From positions 1-56,277 of IMG/VR virus record IMGVR_UViG_3300017968_000010: DNA of 56,277 bases, one strand, 5' to 3'. The position numbers were made by a program, and so were the translations under genes. This DNA comes from a virus. Below, in pieces: positions 39,270-48,400 of the stretch; position 1 is the first letter of the stretch; each line of letters opens with the position of its first letter. The notes below the pieces were generated by a model, which saw nothing but the letters and a program-made list of their open reading frames with translations, ran no database searches and had not been told where the DNA came from.

Positions 39270-42200
39270 TTAACTCAATATAAACTGTTGCATTGCTACA
39301 GGAGAGCCACTAACTCCACCTGTAAAGTGCATTTGTGCAGTTGTATTTATTAATACGCCTGTAGTTGTGGTAATTGTATTACCTTGGATATTAATAACAC
39401 CTGCTGTCACAGTATTTACGTTCAATTCTGATGCGCCGCCACCAATTTGGGACGTAATATATGTCTTAATTGCTTTCTGCGTTGGCACAATCGAATCACT
39501 GTTTGCAGTAAATGTTCCGTCTGTACTAAATTCGTTAATTGTAGCACCCGCACCACCTAAAGCAACACTTCCTAATTGTAGTTCTTGTAGTCCAGAAATA
39601 CTAAATGCATCAGCATTTAGGGTAGCAATACCTGTAGCCTGTTCAACTGTGAACAACTCACCAACTCTAAAGTTACCATCTTGGTCAGTTGATGTATAGA
39701 ATACTCTACCACCACCGCCTTCGACTTGTTCATCATCTGGATCTGCTGGAACACTTGGAGTACCTGGATAGTTTGTTGTTGCAAAACCACCAGTACCTAC
39801 ATCTAGGAAATCGTGACCAGTCAATCTACATTGTGAATATCTAATACGCATTGATACAATATCACCGTGCTCTGGAGCCTCGTCTTTGGTCATTTCTGGT
39901 GAAATTTGTAGTAATGCTGAGTATGGTGATTGACCAGTTAAGTTAGTTACACTAACAAGTTTAAACCATTTGTTTGGAATACTGTCAAACTCGACGTTTG
40001 CACCTGCTTGTGGAATAGAGTCCATACCCTCAACTTGGATATATTGCCCGTCTTGTTTTGCTTCTCTGTAACCTGCACCATATGTAATAGTACCAAATGC
40101 TAAGTAAGTTGAACCATTAGTTAAAACTGCTGGGAATAATAACTTACTATCTTTGTAAAGTGCTAGTGTATTTGCGTCAACAACTTCTACATAGTAATCG
40201 TTACCATTAAGTTGTGTTGTACCTGTTACAGTTGCAATTGAAACTTTAGTTCTATCTAACAGTCCATGAGTTGCAACAGTAATTTTAACTGCACTTGTAC
40301 CGCCGTTATTTGGAATAGTGTCAAGTCCATTTGTAATACACTCGTTAACAATATCAATTAAGTCGCCTGCTTTAGTTACAGCCGCCGCTTCGCCATTGTT
40401 AGCATTTGTTGTTTGTGTTGTAACACTTGGACTTTGTAAACTTGTGTAAGAAGTGTTTGTTAAGATATAATTTATAACAATATCTCTCATCTGCTCATAT
40501 GCCGCAAGTGCTTGTGATTGTCTTCCTGGTAATTGTGAGTTATTACCAACCCAATAAGTTCTTGCGTGTAATCTGGTTTCTTTTGTACCACCAAATTTAA
40601 TGTCATGTGCTAGTGCATCAACATAGTCGTCAACATTATCTTCCCACTTAGTTTTATCATAGTTGAAAGCCGCCCATAAACTTGGATTAGTTTGATTGGT
40701 AACTTCATTGTCAACCCATGCAATAACTTCGTCTTTAATAAACTCTTTGTTATCAATTAATAATGTATAAGCATTTGGATTTTCAGTAAATGAAACTCCT
40801 GTAATGTCTTGCTCATATCCTGAGTCAGCAATTGAAACTTGAACTGTTGTAAATCCTTCACCGCGTGATGCAAATGCTGGTTGACCTAATACACCATCGC
40901 CAATGTAAACTTCTAATGGAGCATCTGCTGTGTTGTTAGGATCAGTAAATGTAATTGTTGGAGCCGCTACATATCCTGCACCTGGATGAATAATTCTTAC
41001 TTCAGAAATTTGTCCATCTGTTACTTTTGCTCTACATAGTGCAGTTTGTGTTGTTGTAGATCCGTCACCTGCCGGAGCACTTACATTAACTCTTGGTTCA
41101 ACACTATAAACTGTTGTGTTGTCTAGACTTGCTTCAATTGCTCTGCCTGAAATAATTTGATCCCAACCTGCTGTATCATCTGAATATTTTTTAATTGTAG
41201 CAACTTTAGTACCAGCGTTATATGTATCAATGTAACCATACTGTCCTGCACCTGTACCACCTGTTAAGAAAACAGCCATTCCAACGTATGCTGGACTTAG
41301 TGCTGTATCTGTGTTTGAAAGTGTAATCTGTGTAGTGTTACCTTCCTGCGGTGTGTTTGTAGCAGATCTATAATCTGCTCCACCGAATGTATTTTCGTCA
41401 CCTGTTAATCTAACTTGGTAAACACCACCAGTATTAATTGTTGGTGTTAACCCAGTAATACCAAATCCGTCACCACTAAATGCGATTGTTGTGTTTGCTA
41501 CTACATAGTCTCTACCTGCGTTTGCATATTCGATTGCAATAATTTCTTGGTTATCTGTAATACTATTTGTTACAACAGCATCAAATGCCCTGTTGTCAAC
41601 AAATGCTTCAATTGCATTTTCAGTTAAGTCAACACCTTCAGCAACCGTACCAAAGTCACCATATGATGAGTTACCGTTTGTAGCACGAATCTTACCGCCG
41701 TTTTCTGCTAGGTATCCCATGTGTGCATAGTATGAGAACACGGAAACAAGTTCTGCTCTACCTAAGTTAGTAACCCATGCACCAATACCTTCGGAAATTA
41801 CTTGAGTAAAGTCGTTAGCAACGATAGAGTCATTACCGCCGTTGTGTAAATCACCGTCTACTTTAAGACCTACTGCACTTGTACCAAATGTTGTTACGTT
41901 TTGTACGTATGGTGAACGTGTAGTAATCCAAGCAGTTTCATCATCTGGTCCCCAACTTGGGTTAAGTGAAGTGTAAGCACCTGCTGTTGGACGTTTTGTT
42001 CCATAACTGTTTGCAGAACCTAGTGTACCTGATAGTCCTTTTAGTGTACAGTTTCTTAATCCTGTACCGTTTTCTAAATAGAACATATCTTCTGTTGTCG
42101 AACCGTTAACAGCATTTGAGAACCAACGGCCATTTAGTACTGATCTGTAGTTACCGTATTCTTCCATATCCCAAAGGACAGCAAGAATATACTGTTTCAT

Positions 42201-45200
42201 GTCTCTTTTACATTTTGCATCATCAGTAAGATCGTAATCGCCTGTATTATTTGCTTTAATGTATTCTACTGCTTCGTCAACAATAAAGTCTAAGTTAAGT
42301 AAAAGTCTACCACGTGCATCTGTGTGGCCGTCATCTTGTCTGCGACCAACTTGTCCGCTTACAACTACATCGCTACCATTGCCATTGACTTCAAAATCAA
42401 TCTTGTCAATAATATTTTGAATTAGATTTTGTGCTGTAGTTACCGCCGCGGCATCACCTGCTGGCTCGTATGTATTTTGTGTATTTGTATTACCTGGTGC
42501 AATAGACGCAACATCCATTGTAAAGTTAGGGGCACCGCCGCCACCTAGATCTGAATCTTGAATTGTAATAATATCATTTACAAGATGTCCTGAACCACCA
42601 GTAACAACATCAACATTAGTTACAGATCCATTTCCGTCAACTGTAATGTTAAATGTACCAACTGTACCAGTACCACTTGTTGATCCGCTTACACCGTTGT
42701 ACGTACCTGCAGATCTCAAAGCGTCTGCCGCTCCAAAACTGTCAACAGTTAAGTGTGCACCTGCTGGTGTTTTAGTAACACTATTGTTATTAATGATGTC
42801 TGAAATAATTGCTTTAATTCTTCCTAGTGCAGTAATTGTTAATTCTGCATCAGTTACACTTGTGTATCCTGAACCCGCCGCAGTAATTTCTGTTGAACGT
42901 AGTTCGTCACCAACAATAGCAACATCTGCTGGAACCGGAATAGGTAGCATTTCGTTGTATTGACCAGTTTTAACAAACAATGTAACATTTGGTTTGTTTG
43001 CTGTTGGTAGGTTAGTTAGGTTACCGTCAGTGATTGTAACTGTAACAATACTTGCTAGTGATGTAATATTAGCATGAACATCTGCTTCTGCTTCTAGTGA
43101 TACATCTTTAAACTGTGTAACCGGTGATGCTACACTATTAAGTGTTGCATAGTTTGTAACTGGATCCAATGAAGCAAGAATGTTTTCCATAATTGCAACA
43201 CCATGATCAATTGCCGCTTTGGTTTCGTCTTCTTGGTTAGCAACATAGTTTACTGCACCATTAATATACTTGCTTGCCGCTTCTCTTGATCTAATGTTTC
43301 CGCCGTGTTTTAAATCCCAAACAATAGCGTCAACTAAAAGACCCATGTCTCTACGACATTTTGCTTTGTTGTATGTAAATGAACTTGTAAACGGATCTAC
43401 GTTATTTGTAATATTGTAGTCAACAAATTCAACAATTTGTTCTTGAATAAATGCTCTGTTTCTTAAAAGTAGTGAAGCCGCATTTGGGTTACGTGGACCT
43501 TGTCTAATTTGATCACACGCCCATCTTACAGAGCCCCACGGCTTGTCAACTGTAACACCGTTTGCTGGTGCTTCGTTATCTGTTCCACCTGGACCAACAT
43601 AATAAATTTGATCTAATTGACCAAAGTATGCCCATTCCGGAGCATTACCTGCCGCGTTTACTTTTAATACTTGACCTGCTTTACCAATTGGAAGTCTAGT
43701 AGGACCTGAACCACCGTAGTAAACTAAATCACCAATAGTAGTTAAGTTACCTGACTCAACACCACCACTTAGTAAATTCCAATAGTCACCGTTTGTATCT
43801 TGATCTGGTCTGTTTTGTACAGCAACTTCGTCTGATGTATGTGCTTGTACACAAATATAAGTATTATTGTTATTGATTCCTCTAACAGCATCGCCTAAAT
43901 CATAATAAGTTGCATCTGTCCAAGATTCTTTCCATTCAATACCTTGATTTAATCTATCCCAGTAACTTACATCAGGTGGTCTGTTGCCTGTAGAGTTTGC
44001 TATACATAGATAAGTGTAACCACCAACTCTAACAACATCACCAACTTTATATGCTGTTGCATTGTTATAGTCACCTTGTAAACTAAATCCTGTTGTAAAT
44101 AAATCCCATGTCCCTGGATTACCAAATGGAACAACGTTAGTGTTATTATTGTTTGCAACATATGAATAACCACCGTATGTTACAAAGTCACCAATTTGAT
44201 ATTGTGTTGAAGAATTCCACGAATCTTCAAATTCTAATCCTGGTAAAAATTCTTGCCATTGTGTTACGTTACCAATTGTAGCAACATCAAATGTAAGTGC
44301 TAAACCAGTTCCGCCAATTTCACTTGCTTGTACTGTAATTGTATCATCAACTGCATGACCTGAACCACCTTTAACAACAGTTACAGTTGCCGCACCTTGG
44401 TCGTCAATTGAAATATTAAATCTTTGTCCTGTACCACTACCTGCTGAAGTACCTGCAATATCTCTATATGTTCCAGCAGTTCTATCTGTATCTGCCGCAC
44501 TAATCTCATCAATACTTTCGATAGCCTGTGTTAATGTGATATCGTCATTTAAATTAGTAGCACCTGATGTATGTTCGTTTGTACAAATCCAAAGTCCGCC
44601 GCCATACTTAACAACGTCATTAACTTTATAACGTGTTGCTGTTGCATGAACTGAAAGGTATTCAATACCTTTGTGTACATAATCCCATTTAGATTGATCT
44701 GCTTCAAGACCTAATGCATCTGTTGTTGCTGAATTGTGTCCTTCATTACAAATATAAAGTTGACCACCATACTTAACAACATCGCCTACTTTGTATCGTG
44801 TGTCTGCTGACCAGTCTGTTTTCCAGTCCATGCCTCTTGAGAAAATATCCCACTTGGATTGGTCTGCTTCTAATCCATCGCTGTCAGTATTGTTTGTTAA
44901 TGAAGAAGTATGTGCCGCATTACAAATATATAAATTGCCGCCGTACTTAACAATGTCGTTAACTTTGTAAACTGTTGAAATTGTCCAGTTGTTTTTCCAT
45001 GCAAATCCTTCAGAAAATAAATCCCATTTTGCTTGATCTGTTTCTAGTATACCTGCAATACCTGCACCTTGTGCATCGTCTGCTTCTGAAGTGTGTGCTG
45101 TGTTACAAACATATAAGTATCCGCCGTACTTAACTAGGTCATTTTGTTTGTAATAGTTTCCGGAAGTCCAAGCACCTTGCCACTGAATACCATCAGTAAA

Positions 45201-45374
45201 CAAGTTCCATTTTGTTGATTCGTCTGTAGCAAAGTCTGCAGATGACGTATGTCCATTAGCACAGAAGTAAACTCTACCGCCGTGTCTTACAATGTCGTCT
45301 TTAAAGTATACGATGTTAGATGCCCACGCACCTTTCCATACAAATCTAATTCTACCTAGTTTAAACTCTGCCAT
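39270..45374 (-). CDS. Giant fibre-like protein with eight CBM-like repeats and beta-helix (2034 aa)
   Basis: Domain order: eight repeats of about 55 residues (1-520) with a core W...Y-x-x-(G/N)D-x-V-x-YGG-x-x-Y-x-C...H-T-S, which resembles carbohydrate-binding modules of the CBM5/12 type. Next is a segment with GKAGQVLKVNAAGNAPEWAY. Then come helical KCxRD/YGGN modules, a parallel beta-helix-like region (VTLFVKTGQYNEMLP, PADVAIVGDELRST, LRNCTLKGLSGTLG), Gly-rich repeat modules, and a C-terminal VFYTSTDQDGNFRVGELF domain. Ends and repeats are shared with the 1773-aa gene, so the two are paralogs. The late box 45402-45408 and AGGAAG precede the ATG. A receptor-binding fibre is the likely role. 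Confidence 0.9.
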   Translation of the reverse strand: MAEFKLGRIRFVWKGAWASNIVYFKDDIVRHGGRVYFCANGHTSSADFATDESTKWNLFTDGIQWQGAWTSGNYYKQNDLVKYGGYLYVCNTAHTSEADDAQGAGIAGILETDQAKWDLFSEGFAWKNNWTISTVYKVNDIVKYGGNLYICNAAHTSSLTNNTDSDGLEADQSKWDIFSRGMDWKTDWSADTRYKVGDVVKYGGQLYICNEGHNSATTDALGLEADQSKWDYVHKGIEYLSVHATATRYKVNDVVKYGGGLWICTNEHTSGATNLNDDITLTQAIESIDEISAADTDRTAGTYRDIAGTSAGSGTGQRFNISIDDQGAATVTVVKGGSGHAVDDTITVQASEIGGTGLALTFDVATIGNVTQWQEFLPGLEFEDSWNSSTQYQIGDFVTYGGYSYVANNNNTNVVPFGNPGTWDLFTTGFSLQGDYNNATAYKVGDVVRVGGYTYLCIANSTGNRPPDVSYWDRLNQGIEWKESWTDATYYDLGDAVRGINNNNTYICVQAHTSDEVAVQNRPDQDTNGDYWNLLSGGVESGNLTTIGDLVYYGGSGPTRLPIGKAGQVLKVNAAGNAPEWAYFGQLDQIYYVGPGGTDNEAPANGVTVDKPWGSVRWACDQIRQGPRNPNAASLLLRNRAFIQEQIVEFVDYNITNNVDPFTSSFTYNKAKCRRDMGLLVDAIVWDLKHGGNIRSREAASKYINGAVNYVANQEDETKAAIDHGVAIMENILASLDPVTNYATLNSVASPVTQFKDVSLEAEADVHANITSLASIVTVTITDGNLTNLPTANKPNVTLFVKTGQYNEMLPIPVPADVAIVGDELRSTEITAAGSGYTSVTDAELTITALGRIKAIISDIINNNSVTKTPAGAHLTVDSFGAADALRSAGTYNGVSGSTSGTGTVGTFNITVDGNGSVTNVDVVTGGSGHLVNDIITIQDSDLGGGGAPNFTMDVASIAPGNTNTQNTYEPAGDAAAVTTAQNLIQNIIDKIDFEVNGNGSDVVVSGQVGRRQDDGHTDARGRLLLNLDFIVDEAVEYIKANNTGDYDLTDDAKCKRDMKQYILAVLWDMEEYGNYRSVLNGRWFSNAVNGSTTEDMFYLENGTGLRNCTLKGLSGTLGSANSYGTKRPTAGAYTSLNPSWGPDDETAWITTRSPYVQNVTTFGTSAVGLKVDGDLHNGGNDSIVANDFTQVISEGIGAWVTNLGRAELVSVFSYYAHMGYLAENGGKIRATNGNSSYGDFGTVAEGVDLTENAIEAFVDNRAFDAVVTNSITDNQEIIAIEYANAGRDYVVANTTIAFSGDGFGITGLTPTINTGGVYQVRLTGDENTFGGADYRSATNTPQEGNTTQITLSNTDTALSPAYVGMAVFLTGGTGAGQYGYIDTYNAGTKVATIKKYSDDTAGWDQIISGRAIEASLDNTTVYSVEPRVNVSAPAGDGSTTTQTALCRAKVTDGQISEVRIIHPGAGYVAAPTITFTDPNNTADAPLEVYIGDGVLGQPAFASRGEGFTTVQVSIADSGYEQDITGVSFTENPNAYTLLIDNKEFIKDEVIAWVDNEVTNQTNPSLWAAFNYDKTKWEDNVDDYVDALAHDIKFGGTKETRLHARTYWVGNNSQLPGRQSQALAAYEQMRDIVINYILTNTSYTSLQSPSVTTQTTNANNGEAAAVTKAGDLIDIVNECITNGLDTIPNNGGTSAVKITVATHGLLDRTKVSIATVTGTTQLNGNDYYVEVVDANTLALYKDSKLLFPAVLTNGSTYLAFGTITYGAGYREAKQDGQYIQVEGMDSIPQAGANVEFDSIPNKWFKLVSVTNLTGQSPYSALLQISPEMTKDEAPEHGDIVSMRIRYSQCRLTGHDFLDVGTGGFATTNYPGTPSVPADPDDEQVEGGGGRVFYTSTDQDGNFRVGELFTVEQATGIATLNADAFSISGLQELQLGSVALGGAGATINEFSTDGTFTANSDSIVPTQKAIKTYITSQIGGGASELNVNTVTAGVINIQGNTITTTTGVLINTTAQMHFTGGVSGSPVAMQQFILS
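43810..45360 (-). repeat. Eight CBM5/12-like coding repeats (2034-aa protein)
   Basis: Codes for eight W...Y..(G/N)D.V.YGG..Y.C...HTS modules in tandem, spacing about 50-60 codons, the last copies more diverged. Confidence 0.75.
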
Positions 45375-45401
45375 TTTTTCTTCCTAAATGCTTTATTTTA
45401 G

Positions 45402-45408
45402 TATTTAT
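45402..45408 (-). promoter_or_regulatory. T4-type late promoter box
   Basis: Minus-strand TGATAAATACTAAAATAAAGC, overlapping the region just after the 1773-aa gene stop; 27-nt leader with AGGAAG. Confidence 0.8.
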
Positions 45409-45410
45409 CA

Positions 45411-48400
45411 TTACACTCCAGTTCCTGGATCCCAGCCATTTTCACCAACGTCATAGTATGATCCGTCGCCTTCAATAGCGTCTGTTTCCATAAGTCCCAT
45501 TGTACTTGCATTAACGTTAAAATAGGACATTGCCATCATCATTCCTGATGGAATCTTAGTCATATGCATTGGAACTGGAATATTAATTGCTAAATCACCT
45601 GTGTTTGATATTTGATTTAAGTTACTTAACTTAACAGTACCAGCAGTAACAGCGTTTGCCGCTACGTTTGCACCACCACCACTAATTCTTGATTGAATAT
45701 ATGTAGCGATTGCTTTCTGTGTTGGTACAATAGCATTACTGTTTGCAGTAAATGTACCATCTTTAGAAAATTCTCTAATAACAGCGTTTGTACCACCAAG
45801 TATAAATGCACCCAATCTTAATTCATCTAGACCTTGTAAGTCAAACTGTGATGCGTTAATTGTAACAATACCTGTTGACTGTTCAACTTTAAACAATTCA
45901 CCAACCCTAAAGTTACCGTCTTGGTCTGTACTTGAGTAGAATACTCTACCACCGTTATATTCTTGTGTTTCCCACATCTGTTCTGGTGGGTTAATTGAAC
46001 TATAACCATCAGTATAAAGTAATGGATAGTTAGTATCGTCAAATCCGCCTGTACCAATGTCTAGGAAATCGTGGAATGTTAAACGTACCTGACTGTAGTT
46101 CTGTCTAATTGTAACTGCTTCACCGTGTTGTGGTGATTCTTGAACACCCATATTTGGTGCTAGTGAAATCTTAACAGTTGCATTAGGAACAGATCCTTCA
46201 AGTACTGTTGCTGTACCAACTTTATAAATTACGTCAGTAATACTTGAGAAACGCAAGTTATCGCCTGGGCTCGGAACTAGTGTTAGATCACTAACAACAA
46301 TATCCCCACCTAGTTGGAACTTGTCTGCATAACCGTCACCTGTAATAGTTACAGCATTAAATTTAGTATATAACGATCCTCTGTTTTTAAACGTAGGCTG
46401 TCCTAATACTCTATTGTTTAGTCTAACTTGATACGTAACGTCTTGTGTTTTTTGTGTATCATGTATATGTACCGACGGAGGTGTTTGTGTTCTATAACCA
46501 CTTCCTGGTTCAGTTATTGTAAATGATTCAATTCTACCAGTGTTAACCGGATATGCTCTCATTAATGCTTTTGCACCGTAGTCGATTGCTGTTACATTTT
46601 GTTGTGATGTTGTATTAAACATAAAGAAGCGTGGACCAAATGTTGTAGTTGTTCCACAAACTTTTGGTACGTATGCTGTTCCGCCTGAAGGAATTGTTAA
46701 AGGACCTTTTGATTTCCAAACATCGCCGCCGTCGCTGTATAAAAGATTACCTGCTGTATCAATTGACATAAACAACCCGTCGGAGTAATCTAATCCCCAT
46801 TCGTTAGTGTTAATATTAGCAGAACCATCTACTTCTCTCCAAGTAGCATTTCCTGGACCTTCTGCAAAATCTGTGAAACTTATAAAGTAAGTTGAACTTA
46901 AACCAAATACTGCTGTAGTTGATGAACTGTTATCACTTAACATTGTTGTTGATGGATCAAATGGGAATGTTGCTGTACCATTTGGTTGGCAAGCCGCTAC
47001 AAATCTTCCGTTACCAAAACGGAAACCTGTTACGTTATATGTATTAGGACAAACTGCTGTTGTACCAGTCCATGATTGTCCATCATCTGTACTTTCCCAT
47101 GCCGCACCCGAACCGCTAACAATAATCCATTTACCGTTACCATATGCAATGTGTTTAAATCCTGAACCAGGGCCGCCAACGTTTACATATGACCAAGTTG
47201 TTCCGTTAGTGTTTGAAATTGCAATTTCGTCTGAATCATCTGCAATAGCAATAACTGTGTGAGATGCCGCACCAAACGGACCTTCTTTAATATCAACATA
47301 GTTGTGTTGGTTAATTGGATATGGATCAGAACCCCAAGCAGTTAACGCTGTTGAAAGGTTGGCTCTGTTACCGTTACCAACTGTAATGAAATATTTTAAA
47401 AATCCTTTACATTGAACACCACAATTTGGTCTTACAAATCCTGAATCAACTGTTGCAGGAGTCCATTGATCGCCTGCCGCATTTGAATACAATGCTACGT
47501 CTGTTCCTGCTGAAGGAAATATAGCATTTGTTTCACCAGATGTTAATCCAAGTGTTTGATAACTTTGTGAATTGCCAGTGTTATAACTATATTCTTCGTA
47601 GTAAGGTTCGTCAAGTTCAATACGTGATTCAATTCTGTATGTTGTTGAACCGTCTAATTGTGTTGAAATATCCCAACCCGGAACAATATGATCCCAACCA
47701 CGTTTACCATCACTTTCTCTTAGAACATTAATTTTCTTTGTTGTAACAAAGTATTCATCAATAATTCCATATTGACCAACACCTTCACCTTCTTCAATAA
47801 TAATTCTCATACCTGGTGAAATTTCAGAAACTGTAAACGAAACATCAGCGCCACCGTGGTCGCCTAAATCAGCATCTGAAATTGTAATTTGATCACCAAC
47901 CCTATGACTGTGTCCGCCATTAATTGGTACTATTGCTGTAATGTTTCCAGTTTCGTCAACTGTAATATTAAACGTACCTACACTAGCAAAAATATTATTA
48001 GATGTACCTGATACATTAGTATACGTTTGTGGGAACAATTCTGGATCATCTACTCTATTTGGATCTGCTCCCGAAATGTTGCTAACTGCTAGTACTGCTC
48101 TACCAACATAGTAATCAGGACCATTGTTATCTGATTGTGCAATAGTAATTGAAATATTGTCTCCGCCTTGTGCCGAGTTTCTGATACCTGTAATATGTCC
48201 TCTACCACCTGTTGGTGATGAATCACCTGGATCAAGTAATCTAATTTCACTTATCGATCCGTTTCTTAATTCAGCAAAGTTATTATCTACACTAACTCCG
48301 CTACCTGAACCTGTAATATTAAATGTAACATCTGTATAATGGCCGCCGGCGTGTGTATAACCAATTGCAAAAATTTTATTTGCGTTACTGTATACTGTTG

